This document shows positions 12,146-23,833 of a DNA stretch of 64,000 bases, one piece after another. Numbering within the stretch: position 1 is the stretch's first letter; each line of letters opens with the position of its first letter. The translations under genes were made by a program, and so were the position numbers. The stretch is from Erythroxylum novogranatense. Taxonomy: Eukaryota > Streptophyta > Magnoliopsida > Malpighiales > Erythroxylaceae. The stretch lies in the NCBI GenBank assembly GCA_029891385.1, contig CM057233.1, forward strand, positions 25,342,150-25,406,149, read 5' to 3'. A model generated the notes under the pieces. That model saw only the letters and a program-made list of their open reading frames with translations. It was not told where the DNA came from and did not search any database.

Positions 12146-13579
12146 GGTTTTCACGCATGATTTCGGTTCCTATATGGTGGATGCATGGGTTGGCAATCTT
12201 TTATGTATACTGCATATTTTATGTGATAGAAATATATATTGTGTATGTTGCTCTTTTGGTTGTCCATAGAAGTTAAATTTTATCTTGTAAGATTTCTTCA
12301 TTTAGTTGTAACAAGGAGGGTGGTCTATCATCACCATGTTTCCTCCTTGGTTTCTTTTTCTATTTTATTTGATTTTGTAATGTACAAATTGAAAGGTAAA
12401 ATTTTCGGTGTATCCTTTTGTGTTTTGGCATAAGTTTTGTGAAAACTAAGTTGCTGGAATTTTGTTTCAATGAATCATATTTCGATTATGATTGGAAAAC
12501 AAGTGCTGGTTTTTGTTTCAAAGAATCCAATTTCGGTTTTGCTAAAATACTAAGTGCTATTTTTAATTTTCATGAAATGAGTTTGGTTTAATAAAACAAG
12601 TGCTGGAATTTTTGTCAAAACAAAGATTTGGTTTTCTAAAAATCTAGTGCTGGAATTTTATTTTTCAAAATGACAAAATTTTAATTTCATAAATGCCATT
12701 ACATTTTGTTTACGAATGGGCGGATCATGTTAGCGAAGAGTTCAAGCGGAAGATCCAAGATGAAGAAGCATATTTTGGGCCTAAAAGGCTTGTAATTATT
12801 TTACGTTTCTAGGATGGACAATCAAAAGTGGCTTTATTAGTTCATGTGATGAATGGAGAAATGAATGCTTGTAATATGTGATATTATGTGATTGCATGTC
12901 ATTTAGAAAATTGCCAACCCTAGGCCTTGCCATGCATTCATTATGTATGAGATATATAATGAAACAATATAGGATGGATAATAAATTGCATCTAGACAAG
13001 ATGGTATTTAAAACTTAAAGCCCAAAAAGATTGAGTGGGAGAGGATGCTCCTGTGAGAGTCCACGGTCTCCAAATGATAGCCCGTTTGCATGTGGTGAAG
13101 TGTTACTGCCCATCGGAGGGCATGGATCCTAGATCTTGCATGGTTTGGGTCTCCTTAAGGATAAGTCCACTTAATGATAGCAAATGTGACCTCCCACCGA
13201 GGCATGATTTGTAGGTATCTTTAGTGAATGAATCAAATGGTTATACACTCAACATTTTTTATCAATAAATTGCCCACCGTAGCTCTGTTGGTAAAAGTAT
13301 GGACCAAATTAAGGCGCTTCTTAAAAATTGAGCATGAGATGCTTGGTAGTTTTTGAGTGGGAGGGTCCCGTTTTTCTTTTAATAGATAAGATGGCCCACC
13401 GTCACTTAGTCTGTTATAGATAAGAAAAATAACCGTCGGTATAATGTTTTAATTTTTAAGTTTTGTTAAATCTATCATCATGCATACATGCATCATGATT
13501 TTATACAAAGTTCCATAAATTGTTGACTAGTATGCTCATGTTTTAATAATTTATATTTTCGGACATAATCAACCACAAA
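12146..13579 (+). other. Leader of copia A
   Basis: This 1.4-kb stretch between PBS and gag has no convincing coding sequence. It contains several short runs around the word GCCCACCG (about 13270 and 13395) and a segment near 13268-13300 that looks like a tRNA D-arm but has no T-arm. Confidence 0.6.
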
Positions 13580-14410
13580 ATGAATCCACTCACCCGCTCT
13601 TGACTAATAACAAATTGGAAAATAGAGACAAGTTTAATGAATGGAGCGTAACCTTGACATTGTTCTTCAATATGAGCGTATTTCATGGGTGTTAACGAAA
13701 ATGAGCCTACACCTCTAAGTGGAGATGCAACTCTGAGCAAGTCCAACAACATGGCGTTGGCGGAATCGCCGACAAGACTACTAAGTGTTATATTAAAGCT
13801 TACATCGGTGGCATGTTGCAAAAGCAAATTGCTTGTATGAAAGCTGCTAGTGCAATGGTCCATCACCTACATGAGATGTTTGTTGTGAGGACTAGGTCTG
13901 CAAGAGTGAAAGCTATCCAAACCTTTCATAATCTCGAGATGAAACACAGGTGAGCCGGTGCGGGATTACATGATGAAGGTAATCTCTGCGGTCCTTGAGG
14001 CCGAGATGCTTAGGCGGATATGGATGCGGACACGCAGATGATTATGATCATCAATAGCTTAAACTCTTCTTTTCAGTAGTTTAAGTTGGATTATGAGCTC
14101 AACAGCAAGGATTACACCTTAAGTGAGTTGATGAATACCCTCCAGAGCACGGAGGAAATATTGAATATTAAGGCTCATGGGCCGAAGCTAATGTAGCTTC
14201 TTCTTCTAAGCCAAGGGTAAGGCGAGGAAAGAAGAAGGGTCGATGAAAAGAAGGCCCAAATAAGGGTCAAGGCCAAACCCATGAAAAGAAGGCCAAAGAG
14301 AACATCAAAGGAAAGTGTTTCCATTGTGATGAGATGGGCCACTGAAAAGAAAGCTGTCCGATCTACCTAGAGTCCCTCAAAGCAAACAAGGTATGGGCTT
14401 CCTAAGTTTG
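13580..14410 (+). pseudogene. Copia A gag (nucleocapsid protein), broken
   Basis: Gag forms the virus-like particle and binds element RNA. An ATG at 13580 is followed by residues resembling the copia gag start (NKL...FNEWSVTL near 13610-13655). The segment at 14030-14170 gives a typical UBN2-like gag stretch (YELNS..YTLSELMNTLQS). At about 14314-14357 the CCHC zinc knuckle appears as C-F-H-C-D-E-M-G-H, but the next codon is TGA and the frame is lost before the last Cys. Several other stops and frameshifts occur, so no full protein can be made. Confidence 0.72.
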
Positions 14411-14436
14411 TTAGGAACTAGAAATGTGGCAGATTT

Positions 14437-17400
14437 ATCTACTTCTTGGATATTAGATTAGGAGCCACTAACCATGTTTGTAATTCTTTGCGGGGTTCCA
14501 ATGAAGGAAAAGACTTCTAAAGGCCGTTTCAAGTTAAGATAGCAGATGGTTCCTATGTATCGCGAGAATCGGTGGGAGTAGTTATCTTGGACTTTCTAGT
14601 GGTCATAGGTTATATTTGGAAGATGTTTATTACATGCCAATGATTGTAAGGAACATGATTTACATTTTTGTCTAATAAAATCATACATTCCTTATATTTT
14701 GAAAAGGTTGTTTCAATATATGAGAATAAGGATTTTATTTGTGAAGGATAATTAAACAGGGATTGTTTTTATAGAACCTATGAAAGGCTCACTAAATACC
14801 ACGAATTGATAAAACCAAGACAATCCAATATCTCTAGCATTAATTCAAAGTATCTGTGGCATCTAAGGATGGGTCATATCAATCGAGAAAAGACTTGATA
14901 GGCTAGTAAAGGATGGGATCCTTATGGGCTTGGATAGTGATCCATTACCCACTGTGAATCTTGTATTGAAGGAAAATGACAAAAGCCTCATTTCCTTATA
15001 AAGGAAGCGATTTGAATCCACATTGGACATGGTACATCTTGATGTGTGTGGGCCCATGAATGTACAAGCTAGAGGAGGTTATGAATATTTCATAACTTTT
15101 ATAGATGATTACTCAAGACATGGCTATTTGTATTTGATGCATAAAAGAGTGAATCTTTGAAAAGTTCAAAGAATTCAAAGTTGAAGTGAGAAGCAACTTG
15201 GCAAGCCATTAAAAGCAGTTTCGATCGGATCGAGGTGGTGAGTATTTATCCGGAGAGTTCCAGCAATATTTAATTGACAATGGAATTGTTTCCAATTTGT
15301 CGACTCCTCGTACACCTCAACAGAATGGTGTAGCAGAGGAGAAATAGAACTCTATTGGAAATGGTAAGATCAATGATGTCTATGCTAGCCTTCGAGAATC
15401 GTTACGGGATATGCCATACAACGGCAACATATCTTCTTAACTTTGCTCCATCCAAATCGGTGCCTAAAACACCTAGGGAGTTGTGGATGGCCGAGTGCCT
15501 TCATTGAGGCACTTGAGGACTTAGGGCTGTCCAGCCCATGTTCTAAAGCCTGAATCCACAAAGATAGAACCAAGGTCAAGTATGTTTGTTTGTAGGATAT
15601 CCTACGGAACTCGAGGTACTATTTTCTGATCCTCATGATAGGAAGGTGTTTGTGTCGACAAATGCAAACTTCTTAGAGGAAGAGTTTGTGAGAAATCAAA
15701 AATAAGAAGTGAAGTAGTACTAAAGGAGTTAGCAATTTCATCCAAACCAAGAGTTGTTTTGGATATGACGAATAAGATGTCGAAATGGATTCAAGAGTTG
15801 AATCGAAGTGCAACTGAACATCAAGATGTGCCTAGGCGTAGTGGGAGGTTGTGAGACAACCAGATAGGTATCTGGGTTTAGGAGAAGGCTTAATTGTCAT
15901 CTCGGACCAAGAAGAAACAGATCCGTTACGTATACAGTGCTATTAATGATGTTGATGCAGGAAAATGGCTCGAGGCAATGGAATCGAAATAGATTCTATG
16001 TATACTAATGAAGTCTTGGTCCTTGTAGATCTACCACCGGTCTAAAACCATAGGGTGTAAATGGATCTACAAAAGGAAAAGGGATCGGATGGAAAGGTAG
16101 AGACCTTTAAAGCTAGATTGGTAGCTAAAGGCTATACTCAAAAGGAGGTATAGACTACGAGGAGACTTTTCTCCGGTTGCCATGCTTAAGTCCATCAGAT
16201 TCTTTTGGCCATGCAGACCTATTTCGATTATGAAATATGGCAAATGGATGTCAAGACCGCATTTCGAATGGAGATCTTGAGGAGACCATTTATATGGCCC
16301 AACCGGAAGGATTCATTGAGCTAGGTAATGAGCATAAGGTTTGCGAAGTTGCAAAGGTCCATTTATGGACTTAAGCAAGCATCTAGGTCTTGGAACATTA
16401 GGTTTGATAAGGCTATCAAAACCTATGGGTTCATACAAAACCTAGATGAGCCTTGTGTTTACAAAAGAATACAAGAAGGTAAGGTTACTTTCCTAATCAC
16501 GTATGTTGATGACATTACGCTCATTAGAATGATGTGGGAATGTTATCTGCGGTTAAGGATGGCTGAATGAGCAGTTTTCAATGAAGAATTTGGGAGAGGC
16601 TACCTATGTTCTAGGGATCAAACTTATAAGGGATCGTAAGAACAAGAGGATAGCTTTGTCTCAACTAACCTACATTGAGAATATGCTCAATAAGTTCGCC
16701 ATGCAAGATTCCAAGAGGGTTTCACTCTACTAGACATGGAATCAAACTTTCAAAGAACAAGCACCTAAAACCCAAGAGGAGGTTGAGCATGCGTAACATT
16801 CCATATACTTGGCAGTTGGTAGTTTGATGTATGCAATCTTTGTGCACTAGACCGGATATACATTACAGTGATGGGATATGTAGCGATTTCAGTCAATCCG
16901 AGAATGGAACATTGGATTGCGGTTAAGTGTATACTTAATTATTTTCGTGGGACGAAGAACTTAATGCTTGTTTACTCGAAGTAATCTTATTCCGGCGGGA
17001 TATACGGATTCGATTTCCAATCGATGTTGATTCAAGGAAATCAACTTACGGTTCTATATTTACTTTAGGAGGTGGAGCCATAGTTTGGAGGAGTGTCAAG
17101 CAATCTTGTATTCTTGATTCGACTATGGAGGTCGAGTATGTTCTTGCTTGTGAAGGAAGAAAAAGCGATCGGCGGAAGTTCTAAATTATTTGGAGGTAGT
17201 TCAGAGGCGAAAAAGCCATTACACTTTATTGTGATAATAGTGAGGCGGTGGCTAATTCTAAAGAACCTCGGAACCACAAAGCGCCAAACACATTGGCGAA
17301 AGTATCATCTCATAAGGAGATAATACAACGTGGAGAAGTGGATGTGGTAAAGATTCCTGAGCAAAACCTTGCTGATCCGTTCACAAAGACATTGACTCAA

Positions 17401-17455
17401 AAGAGCTTTGAGGTCACCTAGAAGGGATGGGAATGAAGGATATGTCAAACTTGCT
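14437..17455 (+). pseudogene. Copia A pol (protease-integrase-RT-RNase H), heavily frameshifted
   Basis: Fragments in copia order: protease near 14447-14490 (I-L-D, then G-A-T-N-H-V-C, with a base missing between them); GAG-pre-integrase near 14858-14890 (HLRMGHINRE); integrase core near 15023-15345 (DVCGPM, FIDDYSR, then RSDRGGEY and TPQQNGVAEE in different frames); reverse transcriptase near 16210-16720, where the longest open piece (16328-16570) holds LQRSIYGLKQASRSWNIRFD and the catalytic YVDD, followed by MKNLGEATYVLGIKLIRDR; RNase H near 16985-17330. At least ten frame changes separate these pieces. In several places the missing base is the middle one of CAG or CTG, for example near 16266 and near 17010-17030. 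No enzyme is functional. Confidence 0.88.
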
Positions 17456-17460
17456 TTAGG

Positions 17461-17473
17461 GCAAGTGGGAGAT
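17461..17473 (+). other. Polypurine tract of copia A
   Basis: GCAAGTGGGAGAT lies immediately before the 3' LTR. This is the usual plus-strand primer form of plant copia elements; the same AAGTGGGAGAT occurs in copia B. Confidence 0.85.
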
Positions 17474-19568
17474 TATTGGAGTTATGTAAGTATAGTGCCA
17501 CGGAAAGCAAGTGTATTTACATGTAACTTTATCTTCTTCGATTCTGATTTTGTAATGAAAATATTTATTATTAATAAAACAAAAGAGTTTGGTTTTATCT
17601 GTATGAGCATTATATATCTCGGTCATAAGGTACCAAGATTCATTTGTAAGTAATATACATATACATAGAGATGTATGGGAAACATGTATATTATTAGAAT
17701 CTGAATTAATTGATTCACGTTGAATAATCAAGTTGGTCGTTTGATTATGGTTTAGGCGTAGTGTTGCGATTTATCTCCATATAAGTGAAGGAGTTTACTT
17801 AAAGGGAATGATGAGTTTCATATCATGATAGTAGTAGACTATCGATAATGGCACTATTAAATGAATGCGGAATCAAGTATGTTTTCAAGAATAAAGTGGG
17901 CCATTACTTTAATCTTAAAACATACAACTTAAGCATTCGCTTATTATGAACCACAATCTTGATGAGTGGTGAACTCATATGTGTTTCATTATAATTCTTG
18001 ATATGATCGGAATGGATTTTACGAGGTATTAATCCGATTATGCATGTTGGAATTATTAATTGAAACATGTATCGAGAACATTCACTCAAATAAAGAGTTT
18101 ATAGTGTTATCATCTCTTCAGATGTTTTAAGGAGATTTGGTGATTAAGCTGGCGCGATGGTTTGATGGACTAGCTACCCATTAAGTCTTAACACTAAGAT
18201 GAGATCTTATGTGTTAATCACCATATAAAGTAAAATGAGAGATCTAGAAGGAAAAACCAACATAAGGGCAAAACGGTAATTTTACCCTTTGTTGTGCGGA
18301 TTGCTATAATAAGATTCTAAATAGGGTTTGCAATTGGACATATTCTCATAATATTTAATAATTCAAGAGTTCAACTAATTGTCTTTAGTGGATTGACATT
18401 TAGTTAATAAGCTAGAATTAATTCCAATAAGATTGAATTATTTCTGGGCTTATTGGAGCTTGAATTATCAAAGTCCAATAAGATTCTCCACTTGGCTTTA
18501 AGGAAGGTTATCAAGCTAAGTAAGAAGTAGTTTGGAGGCTTTAGAAGTCCATAATTGAATGATGGGCTTATACTAATTAATGGTTAATTGGAAGCCCATA
18601 TGTTCATTTAGAAATGGGCTTGTTTTGGTTTAATGTAATTGATTAGATTAATTATATTAAAACAATTTTTTTAAATGGAGAAGAAGCAATTTCGAAATTG
18701 TGTTAGGTTAGATGTGTAACCACATTTGACATTAAAATACTAAATAAAGATGGTCTTTATTATGGTTCATCATTATTAAATGGAGTTATGAACTTACCAT
18801 TAAATGGTTTAATGGTTGGCTTTTAATGTTGGCATGTAACCTATTTGCATTCATTATAATAAAGATGAAAGATGTGCATTAGATGGACCATCTTCCTTCT
18901 TTCTTCTTGCCAAAACCGAAATGGGTATTCAATTATAGGTTATGGTCTTTTCAAATAGCCATTTTAAAGATAAATGAAGTAAGTCTCATTTATTGGCTAT
19001 TTGATGAGTGATTAATGTAAGTGATGCATTGGATGCCTCTCACTCTTTCCATTCATGCATATTTCGAAATTGAGATGTAAGAAAGGGTTCTTGCATGGTT
19101 TTAGACATTCTCTCCTTTCATGCAAGGTAGAACCGAAATTCTAAGTGAAAGAATTGAAAGAGTTTCAATTTTGGTTCTTCTTCTAAGAAAATCTCCTCCA
19201 AATATTTCTTCTCTTTTCCCACCAAAGGATTTTGTTAACCTAGTTGTCCTTGAAGAACAAGTGGTAAATCTAATTGGTTGAGGATACTACAACAAGGAAG
19301 AAGATAGATTGCTAAAGGAAAAGACTCAAAGGCAAAGGATTTGGATACAAGAAGAAGGAGAGGATAGCGCAGCGAGGATTTAAAGCTGTAACGAAGGAGT
19401 CGGTAATTCCTTTTATCTTGTTCTTGGTTTTATTATCCTTATACCATATCATGTATGGATTAGCATGTTGATTTGGATATATTGCTTCCGCTGCAAGATG
19501 ATTTCTTAAAAATTTTTGAAATCTATCGTTTCTCCAAACTAAGCATGCTTTCTTTTTCCGATTCAACA
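17474..19568 (+). repeat. 3' LTR of copia A (2095 bp)
   Basis: Starts TATTGGAGTT (5' TG changed to TA) and ends GATTCAACA, followed by the TSD TCCCA. About 97% like the 5' LTR by eye. The terminal TG is needed by integrase, so this end would impair re-integration. Confidence 0.92.
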
Positions 19569-19697
19569 TCCCATTGAATAAAATATTTGTTTTAATGAAG
19601 ACTTATATGAGAATGGTTCCTTAAATAAGTAGTGGGAGTAGGATGAGATTTAAAAAGGTTTAAACCTCATTATAACACGTATAAATGGAACTAGTTC
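19569..19697 (+). repeat. 1.2-kb tandem repeat, unit 4, middle part
   Basis: Begins with the duplicated TCCCA, then continues unit 4 (ATTTGTTTTAATGAAGACTTATA as in unit 3 near 8845) until it is interrupted by the gypsy solo LTR at 19698. Confidence 0.82.
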
Positions 19698-22600
19698 TGT
19701 AGCGCCCCTTACCATAGAGTACCCACCGAAACGCCCGTAGGTCATTCCGGTACATATCCTATGATAAGAGACCACTACTGACAACCACCGCTAAACTCTC
19801 CATGGCATCACAATAATAAAATAGAAATAAGAAATTGGTAACTTTTTAAAACCAAACTATATTTCATTTCATTTACTCAAACTTAGGAATTACAAACTGT
19901 CAGTATTTTCAGTCTATACAATCCTTCAAAACACTTTACATTAAGTACTATACAATAAGGCATAAAGAACAGTTCTAACTATAAGTCTCCAAAAGAAATC
20001 CCAGCTGACCGACCTTTGAGCCATAACCTCTCTCGCCAATCTGATGTCCAAGGCTCTACAGTCCTGAGGGAGCTAACAGTCTACTTTTAACCTTGAAAAA
20101 TAGATTGCAATTTTGGATGAGTTTGCGAACTCAATGAGGAACCATCATCGATGGTTCGCCCAATTCATGCATCACATAAGCATGTTCGATGTCGAGCGAT
20201 CATAGTGGTATCTGAGCTCAAGAATCACACAGTCATGTACAACAAAAGTCATTTCAGGTATTCAGTCCAGTATGCAATGCACATGTGACTCTTTTTTTTT
20301 TTCAGTTTTATTTCAGTGTTGTGACTGAGCGCTTAAGAAGTAATCAGTAATCAGTAGACGCGTCTCGGGAGGATTATCTCCCTTCGAGCTCTAGGCTCGT
20401 TTTCAGTTTCAGTGGCGACTCGGTTCACAATTATTTTTATCCGTTTATGCATCTGTGTATAAAATGCCTATGCCCAATTGAATAGTTAATTAACAGTCCA
20501 TAATGCACAATTAACAGTCCATCAGTCACAATTAACAGTCTATAATTCATAATTAAAGGCAAATAAGTCATACAATTTACACATTCCTGATCCCGCCATT
20601 AACCCCATATTAGACAAATAATAATTGAGAAACCCATCTAGGTTACTCACCTATTATTTCCGAGCTAATGCCGGGAAGTCTCTGCTACGTCGTTCGATCG
20701 ACGCTCCAATTGTGCCTCTATAATAATCAAAGAAGATAACTATTACTAATTGTCCAATCAAAACGAGTTAATGATGCATACGTAACAATTAAAATGTGTA
20801 CAATGCATGTGCATGATATTCCCGGCCCTAAATCAAATATTTTCATCATAAAAATCCGTCTAAAAATTAGAAATCTAGTGGCGCTGACGGTACTCAATTC
20901 AGACCTCTACAGGTCCAAAAATAAATAAAACAGTGACCAGAAAACAATAAATCGGACCCACGTCAATTTCCCGTCCAAAAATTCCCAATCTCTCAGAAAA
21001 TGAAATTAAATATTCAATGAATCCGATGCCTCAAGAATTAGGTCAATCGGACGTTGGATGGAAAAATTATTCCCAAAAGAACGCAAAAAAATTAAATAAA
21101 ACAATTAAAATATATGTTGCCCCTATTTCCTTCTCTTTTCTCTATTTTCAAACCGAAATTCGAACACTTATAACTCTTTGCACACAATTCAGAAAATTAC
21201 GAACCAAATCTCTTTGGAAAGATCATGACAAACTCTACAAGTTCCATGAAGACCATAAAAATCAATTTCACCCCTAAGGGTGTCAAAAATCCAATTAAAC
21301 CTACTGCCTAGTCAATGGGTTCTAAAACAGTATAGTATCTTGTAAATTCAATAACTTCTCATTTCCTTTGTTAAAAATTACACAATAAATATGTTCAGCA
21401 AGATCACAATATTATATACAACTTTCATGAACAACCTGAAATCAAATTCATTTGCTAACTAGGCCAAACAATTCACCAAAACATCTGCCCACTGAAATTT
21501 CCCAATCTGAACAGTACATTTCAAAGCAGCATATCTCCTAGAAAAAATGTCAAAACAATCACTACCTTATATCACTGGAAAGATAAGATCTCATACTTAA
21601 ATTTTCATGAAGGATTCAAAATCCAATTCCATCCCTAACAAGTTCAAAACTGCCAAACAAGTGACTGATCAGGGCAGCAGTTAAAAACCTAATGCAGGTT
21701 CAATTTTTGAAAACTCATAACTCCCAAATCTGATCTCCAAAAATCACATGCGATATACCATTTTCAAGATAATTTCTTCCTTTAAAACTATTAAGAGTAT
21801 CACTCAAGCCAATTCAATTCACAGAAATTGCTAAAATTGCTTCCAATCAGAATGCTCACAAATCTAACACTTAGGCTAGGTTTCACCACAATGGACAAAA
21901 TCAGTCAATAGTTAACAGTGAATATCTCCCAACATACATATCCAAAAATTGCAAAATCAGTGGCAATGGAAAGCTAACAATATAGGCTTCAACTCTCATG
22001 AAGACCATTTTCAACAATTCCTTCTAAATTAATTTAGAAAAATCACCAAAACACTTAGGTCATTGGTTCGGTTAGTGTTCATACAGACATCAACAGTAAC
22101 TTTCCAAGCCAAAATTCACCCTCTTAAGGATAAAATTAGACAACACCTATTTCACACAAAAATGTAGCCAACAAGCCAAAGTTGCATTTGGCACAAACCT
22201 CACCTCATTTGTATAACCACACAATGAGTTATTCTCAAAACAGTACAGTAGGTCAAAAACTAATTTTCAGCTTTAATACTCAAATACACTTCCTATCATG
22301 CCAATTCAAATTCTACTACCATAAGCATCCCAATTGGACACACAATCAGTCCCTATATCATTCATACATTCTCTAGGAATACCTACCACAATTTGGCAGC
22401 ACCAACCCCTTAATTTTCATGCAAGATTAGTCATCAATATACAATCCAAAATCAAGCTAAAAACACTTCAATTATACTACTTTCAAGTCATACTTAAACC
22501 TAGTCTTATACCCACCAATTCAAACAATAATTATCATCAAATTAATGCATCAATAAGCATAATAATTACACCAAAATTCCCATTGAATGCATCTAACAAC

Positions 22601-23440
22601 CAATTTATTCATTAAATGCATAAATGAAAGTTTAAAACATAGTCTTACATCACTAAGTTTCCAATCCTTCAATCCTTCACTAATCACAACTTCCTAACTC
22701 TCATATAACACCCACGACATCATCACTCCAAGGAAGCAAGGTTATGCTATTTAGGTGAGTTAATAGAAAAGAGAGCAAAGTAGAAGGAGGAGGAGATAAA
22801 CAATTGTAGCTAGAAACTTGAAGAAAATTCCATGGAGAGAAGAAAGGGTGAAACTTCGGATGGGAGAGAATAAGGCAAGTAAAATGAGTGTTTTTCCCTT
22901 CTTTCACATGAAGTAGCCGAAAATGAAGGATAGGAACAAATGGTGGATGCATTAAATGGTGTAGGACAAGTGGCAAATTCTAAGAAAAAGACAAAATAGA
23001 CTAAAAACAAATTAGTAAATATGAACCCTAATGCAATTTGACCCATTCTATTCCAATAACCCTAATTTCAATCCCAAAATAATATACCCAATATTATAGT
23101 GCCATTTGATAGAAATTTTCGCTACCGAAAATCAACCGATTCGTCACTTGGCGATTTTTTCGGTCTGGGAATTTTCTCCGGAAAAATTCCTAAAAATCTC
23201 TTAAAATATAAAACACTCAATGGCGTACTCAGAATAATTTTTCAAACACAAGAACCACGTTAATCACAATAAAACTCCATTAGGCACAAAAATCGGGAAT
23301 GTCATGTATGCATGTACAGTTATTTCATGTGCACAAAATTCACTGTGTACCAATACTAGTATGCATGAATAGTCCTAAATAATGAAGCCCAATCACTCTC
23401 ATCCTATGCCAAATTACTATTCTACTCTTCCCGTTGAGGG
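19698..23440 (-). repeat. Solo LTR of a Ty3/gypsy (Tekay/Del-like) element (3.74 kb)
   Basis: The plus strand begins TGTAGCGCCCC, the reverse complement of the gypsy LTR end GGGGCGCTACA also seen at 44885. The body matches the LTR at 47662-51753 and the solo LTR at 27387-30913 in reverse: the conserved box at 20098-20170 and the stretch of short conserved sequence from 20640 to 22700. The far end (23430-23440) lacks the last bases of the expected GGGATGTTACA, so a small deletion removed the LTR 5' terminus. The array resumes at 23441; left flank GTTC and right TTCC fit a damaged duplication. There is no internal region, so it arose by LTR-LTR recombination. Confidence 0.82.
20098..20170 (-). 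other. Conserved LTR box with 17-bp inverted repeat
   Basis: Contains AACCATCATCGATGGTT at 20140-20156, the exact reverse complement of the motif in the plus-strand LTRs, and a GAGTT...AACTC stem next to it. On the element strand it is followed by a T-rich run (20084-20098 on the plus strand shows the complement). Confidence 0.75.
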
Positions 23441-23833
23441 TTCCTTTGTTGTTAGATTTGATGTATAGTTGAAAGGCTATAAGATGTTGATTTGCTATAG
23501 CAAAACCTTAAGATTGTTACAAATTGGAACAAAATCCTATCATCTTAAGAAATAGTCCCTAAAAAGTTCGTAAATGCTTTATAGCATTAAGTAGTGAGCT
23601 AGATTCCTCACACCATACAAGTTAGGTGCTTTCTCAACTTTTGATCAATGAAGTAGTGTTTCCTCAATCATCTACAGTTCCATTTATCCATTCATGTTTC
23701 TCTACTTAGCATTGGTTTGAGTTCCATGTGCATTTGTGCCACGACAATCTAAAGTGCTTTATGCTTTCTTTAGTCTCCTAGATTCGATCCAGTTCCCATC
23801 TACTAGCCATATTTGGAGACATTTTAAGCGAGC
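23441..23833 (+). repeat. 1.2-kb tandem repeat, unit 4, right part
   Basis: Continues unit 4 from TTCCTTTGTTG to the CATCTACTAGC end segment and ATTTGGAGACATTTTA, where similarity to the other units stops. A deletion near 23490 joins GATGTTGA to the segment normally about 400 bp further on. Confidence 0.8.

Larger units (their letters stand above)
10032..19568 (+). mobile_element. Ty1/copia retrotransposon, family A (9.54 kb, structurally complete)
   Basis: Two LTRs of 2100 and 2095 bp flank a 5.34-kb internal region with PBS, gag, protease, integrase, reverse transcriptase and RNase H remnants in copia order, and a polypurine tract. The element is bounded by the perfect 5-bp target-site duplication TCCCA (10027-10031 and 19569-19573) and sits in unit 4 of the tandem array. 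The LTRs are about 97% alike by eye, implying a fairly recent insertion, yet the coding region is full of frameshifts and stops, so the element cannot encode its own proteins. The LTR start TGTTGGAGTTATG followed by GTGCCCTAGA suggests the Angela-like lineage. Confidence 0.93.

Noticed and set aside
13265..13300. tRNA-like segment (GTAGCTCTGTTGGTAAAAG) in the copia A leader
   Set aside because: No T-arm sequence, no complementary acceptor stem; similarity is limited to a D-arm-like word.
22182..22615. Two overlapping ORFs in the solo LTR
   Set aside because: AT-rich LTR sequence, no domain or conserved counterpart in sister LTRs.
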